The position numbers were made by a program, and so were the translations under genes. Below the pieces are notes generated by a model. That model saw only the letters and a list, made by a program, of their open reading frames with translations. It made no database searches and was not told where the DNA came from. A DNA stretch of 64,000 bases from Lytechinus pictus. Its lineage: Eukaryota; Echinodermata; Echinoidea; Temnopleuroida; Toxopneustidae. Positions within the stretch are counted from its first letter, which is position 1. Each line of letters starts with the position of its first letter. The stretch is taken from the NCBI RefSeq assembly GCF_037042905.1, contig NC_087247.1, positions 38,953,420 to 39,017,419 on the forward strand, in the 5' to 3' direction. Shown here piece by piece: positions 35,411-47,773 of this stretch.

Positions 35411-35894
35411 TAGTGTGTGATCACTTTCAGATTACATTTCATGATTTCACAAAGTTCAGTTTACATCTATGTTACCAGATCTTGATTTAAGAATATAGCG
35501 AATTACTCTTGGTTTTACAGACTATCTCATAAAATCAAGGTTTCTGCAAAGTTACATGTATACTTTCTTTCATTTATATTCAAAGCTTGAGAAAATATTG
35601 CACTTAAATTTGAAAGGCAAATAGTACAGTATGGTTTCATTGATTTATTCACAGAGTCACAATGAAAAAAAATGTTTGTCAAAAAATCCAATTTGATTTA
35701 GGCCTGCTTTGATCTGACAAGACATCTGTTCTGTTTACCAGACAAAAGCCCCAAACTGAGAAAAGGTACATGTAAAGGCCTATATTTATTCATCCATTTG
35801 CTTGTAAATATTTAACCCATTAAGGACTAGTCTAACCGAATTATATAGAAAAATTTAACAAGCAATTATAACACTGAAAATTTTTTATGTAAAA

Positions 35895-36463
35895 TTAAAG
35901 GTCAAGTCCACCCAAGAAAAATGTTAATAAGAAGCAATAGTGAAAAATGAAATAAGCATAATGCTGAAAATTTTCATCAAAATTTGATGTAAAATTGATA
36001 TAACAAAGTTATGACATTTTAAAGTTAAGCTTATTTGTCACAAAACAATTATGCACAATTTGGTGATATGCAAATAAGAGAGTCAATGTCCCTCGTAATT
36101 TCTATTGTTGTTTTAATAACACAAAATGTTAAAACAATGGTAATTCCACATGTTCAGGGAACATACAGTACGTGTAAAACACTTTTTCACATGACAATGA
36201 GGAGAAATTTTGAATACATGTATTTCATATATTATAACAAAAGAAATAGTGATTGGGACATTGGGTGATGTCATTAGTTCCCTATTAAGTTCCCTGATTT
36301 GCATAGTGACAAGGATGTGCATGTTATCTTTTATGAAATAAAGCCAAATTTTAAAATGTAATAACTTTCTTATCTCAACAGCCTATTTTGATGAAATTTT
36401 CAGCGTTTTGCTTTATGGATTTTTATTCAAGTCAACTTTTTGTTGGGGTGTAATTCTCTTTAA
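35895..36463. mobile_element. TTAA-type foldback element, family A copy 4
   Basis: It starts TTAAAGGTCAAGTCCACCC and ends with TTGTTGGGGTGTAATTCTCTTTAA. Subterminal AAATTTTCATCAAAAT, AACAAAGTTATGACATTTT and inverse copies are present. Shorter than the other copies. Confidence 0.75.
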
Positions 36464-36587
36464 AAATTTTTCATCATTTTTCAATTCTTTCTTGGTTTCA
36501 CAATCACAGGCTGTGTTATTTTACATTTAAACCAATGTACATGTCACTATTTTTTTTAGCATTCTTCTTTCATATGAAATGTAATTT

Positions 36588-36632
36588 TTGTATTAAAAAT
36601 AACTTTTTGTTGAGGGTAGACTTGCCCTTTAA
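36588..36632. mobile_element. Family A right-end fragment
   Basis: AACTTTTTGTTGAGGGTAGA followed by CTTGCCCTTTAA matches only the right terminus of family A. It is joined directly to the next element through the shared TTTAAA. Confidence 0.6.
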
Positions 36633-37238
36633 AGGACAAGTCCTCCCCCAACAAAAAATAGATTTGAATAAAAAGAAAAAAATCCAACAAGAATAACATT
36701 GAAAATTTCATCAAAATCGGATGTAAAGTAAGGAAGGTATGACATTCCAAATTTTTCGCTTAATTTCACAAAACAGTTATATGCACATCCTGGTCGGTAA
36801 ATGAGGGGACTGGTGACATCACCCACTCACTTTTTCTTTTGTATTTTATTATATATGAAATATGAAATGTTCTAATTTTTTCCTAATTTTCAGTCATGTG
36901 TGACAAAGTTTTATACCTCCCTTAACAAGTGGTATTACCATTATGTTAATATTTATACATGTAGTTCAGTCAAGTTGGTCCTTACTGTCAAATCTGTAAA
37001 AATTGAAATATTGTATAATAAAAATAATAAAAAACAAGAAATAATGAGTTAGGGACATCACTGACCTTCTCATTTGCATGTCACTGAGTCGTGCATACAA
37101 CTGTTTTGTGAAATATAAGTGAAACATTTCAAAACCTTCTTAGTTTATATCCGATTTTGATGAAATTTTCAGTGCTTGTTGGATTTTTCTCTTTTTTTAT
37201 TCAAGTCAACAGTATTCTGGGGTGGACTTGACCTGTAA
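36629..37238. mobile_element. TTAA-type foldback element, family A copy 5
   Basis: It starts TTAAAGGACAAGTCCTCCCC and ends GGGGTGGACTTGACCTGTAA. Full family A layout: CATCAAAATCGGATGTAAAG, a TATGCACATCCTGGTCGGTA-like block, the right-arm GATTTTGATGAAATTTTCAG. The right TTAA is altered. Confidence 0.8.
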
Positions 37239-37564
37239 GCATTTACTTTATTTCACATAAAAATTTAATGCGATTTCCATTGTTGTTTGAATTTTGGCTG
37301 TTCCTCAGCGTTGAGGTAATCTTGACAGAATTGGCTTTTCTAAAGACAGTCAAAGTGTGAAGTTTAGTGGGAGGAAATTGTCAAACAAGGGATCCTTTTT
37401 ACGTTTACTTTATGGATCATCTTCTGTTTCCATTTTACATGTAGGTACATGTACATGTATATGTGTCGGTGAAAGATGAGGAGGAATTAAGAATGTCCCC
37501 TTCCAGAGAAAATACATTGGTAGAATACCTGTACAAATTGAGACTACAACTCTACAAATACATT

Positions 37565-37619
37565 TGGGCCTTTATTGTAATAGTTATTAGTGACTAATAA
37601 CTATTACGATGAAGGCCCA
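37565..37619. repeat. Near-perfect 26-bp hairpin with 3-nt loop
   Basis: Left arm 37565-37590 and right arm 37594-37619 are complementary at 24 of 26 positions around the loop TGA. The arm ends read TGGGCC and GGCCCA. Not part of a recognised larger element. It may be a tiny foldback element or a transcribed stem-loop in DUSP6 intron 1. Confidence 0.85.
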
Positions 37620-39910
37620 GTCAAAATGAATAAGACATTGATATAAATTTATTAAACATAAAACATGTTCATCGAACTTGGAGATGGGGTTGTGTGTTTT
37701 AATATTCTTCAGCTTGTCCATGTTGCATCTTTGGGTACTGTGGTGGTGTTTCATTTAGCCTGAACCTGTGTTCATTTGTGTGACGTTGCATCTCCATATT
37801 AAAGCCATCATGTCATTGCCATGAGCATCAATCAGGATACCATCATCCCAATTATTCATTTTATCTATAGGCCTACCCACTCACTTTGTACTCTCCTCCA
37901 TTCCATTCCAAACCTTCCAAACTAGACCTCTGGTATTAAACCTACTACCTAGACTGGATGATATAAAAAAAATACTTTTGTTATGTTTAAATATTAAAAC
38001 CTGATTATTTTTTATTACTTAATCAGGAATAAATATCACTCATCCTAAGACTGAAAACGTCATTGTATACTAACCATTAATGCATGTTTACGAGCAAGGC
38101 TGTGTATGACATGCTCTCTTTTAATACTTTTTGTTTTGAAGAACATATTAAAGTCCATAAACTCTCCATATTTACCTCCCTTTTTATCTCAAGATTTCCT
38201 TCCCGTTTTGTATTTTGGCAAATGACACAATACATTTACATTTTGAATGTTGCACTATATACAGGTCCCATGTAATTTACACATTAAATGAAACATGCTG
38301 TATTCTGTGCTGGATGTACATGTATTTCCCTACTGTTTACTAAAGTGATAAACTTACTCCAGTTTTAAAAACTTTTTTAGGGGAGGGGGTAGATATAAGA
38401 AAAGAACTATCTTTGCTATAAAAGTGACAAGTCTGATCCGTTTACAACAGCCTGCATTTATATACATGTACTTCTCAATCCTCCCTTCCCTTCACTCTTT
38501 ATTTTTTTTCTTTTATATTTTCTTTCCCTTTCATTCATGGAAGGAAGGGAAGATCTCCTTTGTAAACCCTGTTTTCCAGAGTCCTATTGAAGAGGTTTCA
38601 AGCTGAGCATTATGTGTAAATACCCCTATTCAACAGAAATCATTGATTAGTTGAATGAGTCTCAGCCTTTTCCATTGCTCTATACCTTTTCATTGAATTC
38701 TACATCCACCCACACACATTGTATACTGTAGAGTCCAAATAATTGAAAAGGCTCAACAGAAAAACATTGTCCTACTTCTTCTTGTGGTTTAAATTTTATC
38801 ATCGTCTAATCAGTGGGAGAGATCTCAAAAAGAATACTCTTTAGTCATCCTACTATATTGTGTAACTGTGCTTGCTTAAAGGTCATGTTGTTGTTTGTCA
38901 GATGTATTCCACAAGTATGATGAATGCAATATTTGTATTAGGTTTTCTGTTATATCGCCCACATGTTATAAAGTTTTCAAGTCCATAAAAGAGGGAATCA
39001 AAATGTATGTCTGTTTCTCTTGCTTTTTTTTAACCATCTCTCTAGACTTCGCAAATTTGAATTGTTTTGTAGCCATACTGATTTTGTTTTATCGTTTCTA
39101 AAAACCTTGTTTTTGAGGCATTTGGACTTTCACATGATATTACATATAGGGGGATTTAGAATTGAATTTTGACAAAGTGAACTGCTACGAAGTAGGCAAT
39201 GCACACATGTTGTGTCCTCTCCCAGAACTGTAGTTGTGACTCATAAACAATGTGCACATAGGCTTTTCACATGTGTTGTCATTTTACAGCTCAGGTCATG
39301 AAGTTGGTTTGTGATTAGATGGTTTTACTTTTCAGTGACTTTTCACAAAATTAATGTACATGTTGTAAGTTCCAAGGTGCATTCTTTTTGTCATGAATTG
39401 AAGTTATCTGAACTCTGAATTTGTATTGTATAAAATATTCGAACATGTACAAAGGAAATAAAGCAAACAGAAGTACAAGTTTGCACAACAAGTTCCACCC
39501 TCGCATTGCCAACAAGCTTGTGACATGATGGTATGCCTGATCCTCCCAGGCTGGCATCAGGTCATGGCCCACTTGCTATCGGTATCAATAATTTGTGTTA
39601 ACGCTGATTTAGTGATTACTTTCTGTGGACATATGTGTACATGTAGGCCTACATTTCAAGTGAAATCTGAGATAGATCTGTAAAATGAACAGGAGCCGTT
39701 GAAAACATGGATGTGCCATGATCAGTGGAAGTTGACGCTGTTCTTGTCCATCCTAAAAAACTACCCATTCTATGAAAGATAATCTAGAGTTAGCACTATG
39801 AGGGGATGTTACAAGTTTTACATTGTCATAATTCATAATATAATTTCCTGATTCTAGTCGAATATTTTGAATGCTCTTGACAATTATTTCTGTTTTTATT
39901 TGAATTTTAG

Positions 39911-40285
39911 GTGGATTTAGTGAATTCTATAGACTGTTCCCTCACTTATGCCAAACAACGGAAGACAGCGACTCTGATGAGTGTTCTTTAACGGACTTGG
40001 GCTTTGACAGACTTAAGATAGAGACCACAGGGTTGGTTGAAGCAGAAACCCCATTGGACAACCGATATCCCGCCCAGATCCTTCCCTACTTGTACCTCGG
40101 AACCAAGCAGGATTGTGAAAACTTTGAACTGCTCTCAAAACTGAGGATACGTTATGTTTTGAATGTAACACCCAATATCCCAAACTGTTTTGAAGATAAT
40201 GGGATCAAATACATGCAGATACCTATCATGGACCATTGGAGTCAGAACCTGGCAGCATTCTTTCCTAAAGCCATTGAGTTTATTG
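39911..40285 (+). CDS. DUSP6: DUSP6/7-type MAP-kinase phosphatase, exon 2
   Basis: Exon 2 completes codon 135 and runs to the first base of codon 260. The acceptor is TTTTAG at 39910 and the donor is ATTG|GTAAGTAT at 40286, both phase 1. It finishes the rhodanese domain (GGFSEFYRLFPHLC). It then encodes an acidic Ser/Asp linker (EDSDSDECSLTD, residues 152-163) and the first half of the dual-specificity phosphatase domain from about residue 183 (NRYPAQILPYLYLGTKQDC). Asp242 in IPIMDHWSQNL is the expected general acid. The residues around QILPYLYLG and YVLNVTPNIPN are typical of DUSP6/7/9. The frame continues beyond the donor for 10 codons to a stop, so intron retention would truncate the enzyme before its catalytic cysteine. 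Confidence 0.96.
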
Positions 40286-40359
40286 GTAAGTATATGAGAA
40301 TGAACGAAGTCTTGTAGGGTCATCAAGATGACTTCTAACGACACTGGGAGATGTGTCAT

Positions 40360-40379
40360 CATGGACCTGTAGGTCCATG
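40360..40379. repeat. Short palindrome CATGGACCT-GT-AGGTCCATG
   Basis: Perfect 9-bp arms with a 2-nt loop. The same core forms a larger hairpin at 26082-26110. It lies 75 bp inside intron 2. Confidence 0.8.
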
Positions 40380-40411
40380 GTTTTATAAAGCTCTTCATAT
40401 GTAAGAAGCTA

Positions 40412-40510
40412 TGCAGTAGCGTACGCAGGGGGGGGGGGGGTTACAGCCTTACAGGGGTTCAACCCCCCTTAAATTTATGATACCTACCCCCCCCCAAAAA
40501 AAAGATGAGG
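40412..40510. repeat. Poly-G-ended transposon fragment
   Basis: AGTAGCGTACGCAGGGG is followed by a G run, then GGGGTTCAACCCCCC and a C run. The pattern resembles one terminus of a GGCG-type DNA transposon. Only one end is seen. Confidence 0.4.
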
Positions 40511-42883
40511 ATGTCATCAGGTATCTCATAATTGCTTATGAAGACTTAGATATGCATAGAAGTTAGAACTGTTTTACCAAAACTGCAAAACTTTGACATG
40601 TCATCATGTCAACTCTGTTATTCCTCATCCAATTTTTATGTGATTTTTTTGTGCCCCCTTCCATGTGAATTATTGTACTTGACCCCACTCATTGATCTTG
40701 GCTGTTATATTTGTCAGCTATCTCTACTTTTCAAGATTGCTCTATCGAAACAGGAAATGATCCAAGTTACTGTCATAAACACAGTGTGGAATGTGGTATA
40801 GAAAATTAATGACCAAGGGAAAGGACATATATCAATACTGTTGTCATGGTTACCCATGTTCAGGTTATCCAGTTGTTAGGTTGTTTTGGCACATATCAAA
40901 ACTAACTAGTTTAGGAGTCTCAAGGCTTATTTTAGGAAATAGGAATTACTAAAGGTCAGATGAAGACTGCTAGACTGAGATGTTATTTGAAACCTTTTTA
41001 TTCTCTTTTGAGTCAGTTTCCTCATGTTTATGTTCACTGTTACCAGGGCTAGTCCTTTTGCATTCAAGTTCCTGTTGTAACTCTGTTATACTGTATATTG
41101 TATCAATTGGTAAATTACATGGTTCAGCACCCAATCATAGTATGGGTTAAGCTTAGCCCACTTTCTTTTCACACAGCGTTTTTGCAATGTGGGCTAACCC
41201 CATCTGTAGTATATGGGATTATTTGGCACTGCAAAATAGCAGTGTTAGTTCATTTAGCTGAGCAATTGCGGTGCTATAGGAGTGATAGTTCGGGCTAGTG
41301 TAAAAAGAAACCTGGCCAAGCCAAGAACAGCGCTCGATTTATGCCCTAAGTGCAATAAAGCCCTTTTGCATGTATGAAAAGCTAATAAATTAGAACGTGA
41401 TAAAGGATAGTACAGGGTTTTAGCGAATAGCGATAATACGAGTTTAAGAAAATCCAATGTAGAAATTGTTTAGCATATAACTGCAGGCCTATATGTGGTT
41501 TGCAGTTAAGTGACCTACAATGTGGTAGTGACAGTCATGAGTTTCTTTGGTAATAAATTAGGACAAATAATGACTTTCTTCCTTTATAGTCTAGTCTGAA
41601 CAAATATTTGAAATAACAATATGCTGACTCAAAAATGAATTCTTTGTCATTGGCAAAATGCAACAACATTGCTTTCATTCTTCTGCCCATACATTGTAGT
41701 CCATACATGTAGCATAAGGCATTGTTGTGTGTAGAGTCATTGACCAAAGAGTGTCACAGAGTCAGACTGCACTCCATTCCATTACCCCAAAATGGTGACA
41801 GAGCAGTGATTCAAATACAAGGAAACCCCACTGGTCAAGGCCATAGGTGGGACTGTGGCAGCTGTTCTTGACATTTCATTTTACACATTTGTAGTCTAAG
41901 GCATTTAGGCTGCAACAATAACACCCAGAGTAAAACTTTTGAAGACTTTTTATTGGTTCATAGTATTTCCAGAGATTTGTACCCCTCACAACTCCCTGGT
42001 ATTTCCCTGCTTTTCAAACTATTTCCCAGATTCCTGAAAAATTATTGAGGCCGTAATATTTACAGGTACTATTGTTCTGATATTTTCCAATAATTACCAC
42101 TGGTAATTCCCACTCCCGTCAACCCTTTTCAAGTTTTCAGGATGAATTTTTGAAATGGGTTATCACCTTACAGATAACAAAATCATTTTATGTAGTACAT
42201 TTCATGAACTTTCTTGAAGTATTCGTAAATACATTTTGGGGTTTCACACCTTGCCGGAAAAGCAAATGAGGAGAGAGAATGATGAGGCCATGCACCCTTA
42301 GAATTGCCTTTTGATGTTGAGTGAAACCAATAGAAGTTTTCCCAGAGGGGTAGACGTACTGTCTTCCTTATGCACATATCGTCGGCGTTCATCCGAACCG
42401 TCGTATCAATCAATTTTGGTCAAAAAATCAATTTTGAGATTTTTGCAGAAAATTAAAGTACAAGTCCTATTCTATTCATAACTAAATTTCTAGGCAGCAA
42501 TTTATTTTAGTTTCTTAGATATGAGGGGATTTTCACGGCGATGCCATACAAATTTTTAATAAAATGTGCAAATCCCATTGGAAACATGTACAGTGTACGA
42601 GTACAGAGCAATACAACGTTTTGACTGACCAGGATTTGAATGCACGCGGTCAGCCAAACTGTCGTATCGGCCATCTGCACTGCATTGACTTTGCTCGTGA
42701 AAAGCGACAACATTTAGACTGACCGCACACATTGAAATCGCGGTCAGGGTTGTTGTATTCCCTATGGCGTTTTTGTAAGGGGGAAATCTAAACCGCTCAA
42801 ACCGAAATTACAAGCATGTACACTAGCTCTTTTGCGATATTTTCTCTGATCCTTGGTTTTGTGTAAAAATAAGGATACCTATA

Positions 42884-45297
42884 GGCGGTGCTGCACCATC
42901 CCGAGTTTGCTCAATCTCGAGATTTTAGCCCGATCGGCCCTCTTCGCGATTAATCTCGAGATTCAAGAAACCCCGTCTCCACCATCGCAAGAAGAGCGAT
43001 TCCTGCTCGAGCGAGGCAACAGGCCCGATATTCCGAGCATGCGCACTTTCGGATCTTGAAGTTTCAATGGCCCGCGCTTTTGATTGAACTTCCCGCGGTA
43101 TGTAATCAATGTATTCCTTTCAATAGCACTTACGCCGAATTCGATCGGTGTTATGCAACAATCCTCACAGCTCAGCCGCGCTCAGCGAGTGAAGAAGTGA
43201 TGTATATATGATGGCGGAGAAGCCGCGGAGAAGGGGGCAACGACAGAGAGAGAGAGAGAGAGAGAAGGAGGAAAGAAATGTTATTTGCTCACATTTTGCG
43301 AAGGAATAAGACGACACTGCTGTCAGTGTTGTTATTGACTATGACCATCGTCGATAATGAGCGCCTCCCCCATCGGTCTGGTCTATCCCAAAATCCATTC
43401 ACTGGTGGGATACCATCGTTGCTGATTGGGGAATTGATGAACGCTATTCACGATAATGTCTATTCGCATGTATAAAGTTGACTTTCGCATGCATTCGCGA
43501 TGCGTTTATGTTTTGACCAAGGCGGAAGTGGAATGCGAATTGCATTATGGACTGACGTCATGAATCAATTACCCCGAGTCCAATCTCGAGTGCGTCTGCA
43601 CAGGGGTCATTCCATGCCAATTCACCCAATGAATGTGCAATTTTGCACCCGACCGTCTCGGAATTCGTTGTAAATTGGTACACATAAAATTCACCATGGC
43701 CCACGCACGAAACAAAAAAAATTAGTCCAATTGGTCCGTCGGTTCTCGCGCTACGGCCCGCCCTTTTCTCCTTGTTTTGACAAAAATGGGCGTGACCCTC
43801 AACTTTCAATGGCCACTGCGTCGTAACGTGTTGACCAATTTTCATGAAACAGGTACATTTATTAGGAAATTCAGAGAGGAATCCAAAACATGCATCAAAT
43901 AATGTATTGGAGCAATTTATAAGGTCGTGACCTTTGACCTTTACTTTGACCTTGAGTTTGACCCCCGGACAAATAATTTTTTAACTTGATTTTCATGTAT
44001 GTTAATTATTAGTATGATATTGACAAAATATGTTAAAATCAATGATGATATTTTATTTCTTCACCTTTTAAAACTCTTCCAAAGATACCATGAAATTTCA
44101 CTCTAGTCCTACATACTGATATTCATGTTAGTAAAGTGTTAACCATTTACATGATTTCTTCCAATCTTAAGTTACAGTATGCATGCACATGAAAAGAAAT
44201 TAAGCTCATCAGTTCACAAATGAAACATTAAACATTTATGCTCATGAATAGGAATCTGTTTAGGCAATTTGATGTTCAGCAATATATGTCATATATATAC
44301 ATATATATATATATATTCTTGTTAGTAAATAGGCATATACTCAACAATTTGATGATAAAAGTAAACACTTTACTAACAAGAATATATATATATATATGTA
44401 TATATATGACATATATTGCTGAACATCAAATTGCCTAAACAGATACCTATTCATGAGCATAAATGTTTAATGTTTCATTTGTGAACTGATGAGCTTAATT
44501 TCTTTTCATGTGCATGCATACTGTAACTTAAGATTGGAAGAAATCATGTAAATGGTTAACACTTTACTAACATGAATATCAGTATGTAGGACTAGAGTGA
44601 AATTTCATGGTATCTTTGGAAGAGTTTTAAAAGGTGAAGACATAAAATATCATCATTGGTTTTAACATATTTTGTCAATATCATACAAATGATTAACATA
44701 CACGAAAATCAAGTTCAAAAATTATTTGTCCGGGGGTCAAACTCAAGGTCAAAGTAAAGGTCAAAGGTCATGACCTTATAAATCGCTCCAATACATTATT
44801 TGATGCATGTTCTGGATTCCTCTCTGAATTTTCTAATAAATGGTACCTGTTTCATGAGAATTAGTCAACACGTTACGACGCAGTGGCCATTGAAAGTTGA
44901 GGGTCACGCCCATTTTTGTCAAAACAAGGAGAAAAGGGCGGGCCGTAGCGCGAGAACCGACGGACCAATTGGACTAATTTTTTTGTTTTGTGCGTGGGCC
45001 ATGGTGAATTTTATGTGTACCAATTTACAACGAATTCTGAGACGGTCGGGTGCAACCACTGGGTGAATCCAGATGGAATGACCCACCTACGAATTAGCGG
45101 GATAATTCGTAAAATAGTGCGCTATTTTGCAAATAAACCAGAGTTGACTTGGGATTGCAATCTCGAGATTAATCCTGCGAACTAGCGCGATAATTGCGTC
45201 TCCATTACAAACAATCTCGAGATTTTTAAGATCGGGATAATTTGCCGGATCAGAAATAGCACGCTAATTTGAAAACTCGGGATGGTGCAGACGGCCC
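42884..45297. mobile_element. Middle layer: TA-flanked inverted-repeat element
   Basis: The ends GGCGGTGCTGCACCATCCCG and the inverse CGGGATGGTGCAGACGGCCC share CTGCACCATCCCGAGTTT and are flanked by TA (42882-42883 and 45298-45299). Subterminal AATCTCGAGATT repeats occur near both ends (about 42,914, 42,951, 45,160 and 45,212). A (GA)n run lies at about 43,243-43,267. Like the 34,934 element, it is GC-rich and TA-flanked, so the two may share a mobilising source. Confidence 0.75.
43604..45084. repeat. Inner layer: long palindrome, ~720-bp arms, 39-bp spacer
   Basis: Left arm 43604-44329 and right arm 44369-45084 are reverse complements at roughly 97% by eye, with a few small indels. The spacer is 44330-44368. 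The arms contain an AT microsatellite near the centre and an AGGTCAAAGGTCA site in each arm (44758-44770, and inverted at 43928-43940). Open frames at 43558-43845 (-) and 44800-45066 (+) share one peptide because they are mirror images. A transcript through it would fold into a long duplex. Confidence 0.95.
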
Positions 45298-46539
45298 TAT
45301 TGTCAAGCAATTGTCTTGGTCTTTCCAACCATATTCTAGCAATGAATATGTTGTAAGGCTGGAGAGCTAAGTGTGAAAATTTTAGCAAACTTTGAAGTCG
45401 ATTTTCTCTGAAATGGGTTTGCACCGTCGTATGTGTGATACGACGATTCGGATGACCGCCGACGATATGCTTCGAAGTTCTGCCAGAATGACATCACCAA
45501 TATTTGACATTTCTTAGAATGGCCATTAACGATAAACTGCCAGTACAAGTAGGGCCTCCATATTGTATAAAGGCTATACATGTATGCTAGAAAATGTCAT
45601 TGCATGGAAGTGTAGCTTGTGAGTTACTATCAGATTTACTTGATTTCCATAGGAAGACCCAGTCTCTCCATGTCTAGACGAACAAATTCAAACTAAAATG
45701 GTAGTCTTGCTATACCAAATCTTAATAGCCAAAATTTATTATGTGTCTAAAAACTGATTACCAAAACATTATACAATGACTTTGCCACTCTCAAGCTATT
45801 GGGTCAGAGATAAGAGATTTAAAACATTGCGTTTAAAATGCAGTACAACATACATGTATAAACTCCACTTTGAATCAGCCAGTACTCCTCTGCATTTATA
45901 AGCCTGTGACTTCCTTTACTACCTTACCATAACACTAATCTTATTTTTGTTCAATGGAAGCTTGTTTTGGTTCACTGGCTCTCAATGGGACACAGCAGTA
46001 CCCTCAGGATAAAAGAAACAAAGGATCTCCATTAATAATTTCTCGTTTGGGATGAGGTCACCTGACTTTGTACATTCTACAACGTATGCGTTTTTGCACC
46101 CTGCGGCATCTCTTGTTAGTCACCCCCATTTTCTTTTTCACCGACATTTTTATTGTAATGACAACTAGTGGCAAGGAATAAACTAGCATATCATTTCCTT
46201 TCGTGCTGCAGATTTTGAATGCATCAAATTTTGAACATTTGTCTGGTTTCTGAAGGGAAACATCTTACATTTACTGAAGAACATGTCCATGCCAACAAAA
46301 AAGTTGACCTGGCCTAGATAAAAAGAGAAAAACAAAACAAGCTTAACAAAAACTTTTAACAAAATTTCATCCAAATTAAGTCCTCAAATTGTCTATTAAA
46401 TTCAAGAGTTGCCATGGAAACAGTGACATACAGTGTACTGTAGGGACTTAGAGGCTAGACAGTAGCAGGTGGGTAGAAGGCCTTTTTGTATGTCACATTA
46501 CAATGGAGACCAGCTTCCTCTATAGATGCGGTGGATTTC

Positions 46540-47500
46540 TTGAAATTAATTAGGTGGTCTGTCTCTGACAGATCACCTCTTAATTTCGTCAGAATTTTCT
46601 GTATTTATTTATTTATTTTTCGCACCTATGTTTGTCAGCAACTTTTCTCCAAATCGGCTGTATCAATTTCGCTGAATTTTTCGTCATATATATAAAGTCT
46701 ATCATAGAGACGCTCTATTAAGCTTTTCAAGGTCATCTGGTCTTCATGACGTCATCTACATGTACGCGCCATATTTTGTAAAATTCTTTATTTGATCATA
46801 TCAACATAACGGATCATCAATAATCAATCATATTTCATCAAATAAACTTTAGGTCAAAGGTCAACTGTCAATGTTATCAAAGGTCATACAGAGGTCATGA
46901 CTCGCGTGTACGTGTGCGTCAAAATTAAAGTGCTCAAAATCGTCTATAATTAATTTTGGGTGCTATTCAGGTCATTTTAAGCATTTCAACATTATGCGCG
47001 CACGCACATGTGCTCGCGTTTTTGTGCGTAACGGCGTTATGCAGCATAATTTCGCTGTTTTTTCTATGTGTACCCATTAATGATATAATTCTGATCAAAT
47101 TGATACCTCGATCAGCTCTCTACGATCATTAATGAGGGAATGAGCACCCATTAAAGTTTGCAGCATGCGTGCGTGCGAGCTCTTTCCATAGGCTCTTTAT
47201 GGGCAAAAACATGCCTATTAAAAATTCACTGTAGCTCTTCAGAACGAACGGGGACCCCCATTTTTTTTCCCCATATTTCGATAAGAGTATGAATCATACA
47301 TATGATTTCATGTCTCATTGGACCCTAATGTATATTATGACGTTGACCATCAAAATGGCGTCGGAAGTCAAAATATCCATTTTGCGTGTTATGACGTCGG
47401 AAGTCAAAATATCCATTTTGCGTGTTATGACGTCATTATACATGTATTGATCAATTTTCACCCGATTTCAGATATGTTGTAGCTTAGGTCTTACTCTTTC
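46540..47500. repeat. Unclassified dispersed-repeat-like region
   Basis: It begins with a short inverted pair around TAGGTGGTCTGTCTCTGACA and GATCACCT. It contains AGGTCAAAGGTCA (46851-46863), ATGACGTCATCTAC (near 46,746) and CpG-containing blocks unlike the surrounding intron. Boundaries uncertain. Confidence 0.35.
47360..47431. repeat. Exact 36-bp tandem duplication
   Basis: GTCGGAAGTCAAAATATCCA (first 20 of 36 bp) begins at 47360 and again at 47396. The two 36-bp copies are identical, so the duplication is recent. Each ends in GTTATGAC, followed by GTC. Confidence 0.95.
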
Positions 47501-47773
47501 TGAGTTATTGCCTTTATTTTTCATTTTAATAAACGGATCATCCTGAAAATTTGCAAATAATAAAGGCATGTCAGTTTTACTCATTTTGCGTGTAATCTCT
47601 ATGGGACATGACTTTTTCTCAAAACTGGATTCTACATTCCTCTATTTTGTGAGCAATTTCTACACAATGTATTGTTGGTTTTGGCTGAGCTTTGAGTATG
47701 ATGTAGCTGAGCTCTTAGTCTATCACAAGTATTCCTCACACATGTCCAAAGTGACAGACTATCAAGAGACTGA

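Larger units (their letters stand above)
32656..39910 (+). other. DUSP6: DUSP6/7 intron 1
   Basis: A 7,255-bp phase-1 intron with GT...AG borders (GTAGGT; TTTTAG). It contains a small GC-ended MITE, a TA-flanked MITE, family A foldback elements, a short hairpin and a diverged local duplication, listed separately. TACATGTA is frequent (about 20 copies by eye). The stretches 32,700-33,200, 33,720-34,700 and 37,640-39,900 show no gene. Confidence 0.85.
42376..45468. mobile_element. Outer layer of a nested inverted-repeat structure
   Basis: ATATCGTCGGCGTTCATCCG (42376 on) and its inverse ending at 45468 match at about 31 of 33 positions over the terminal segment. Beyond that the arms do not pair. 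The element carries the middle and inner structures inside. No transposase and no clear target duplication. Confidence 0.7.

Noticed and set aside
43558..45066. Two open frames on opposite strands sharing about 45 residues, as if a duplicated gene
   Set aside because: They are mirror images in the two arms of the palindrome. No domain or codon evidence for coding.
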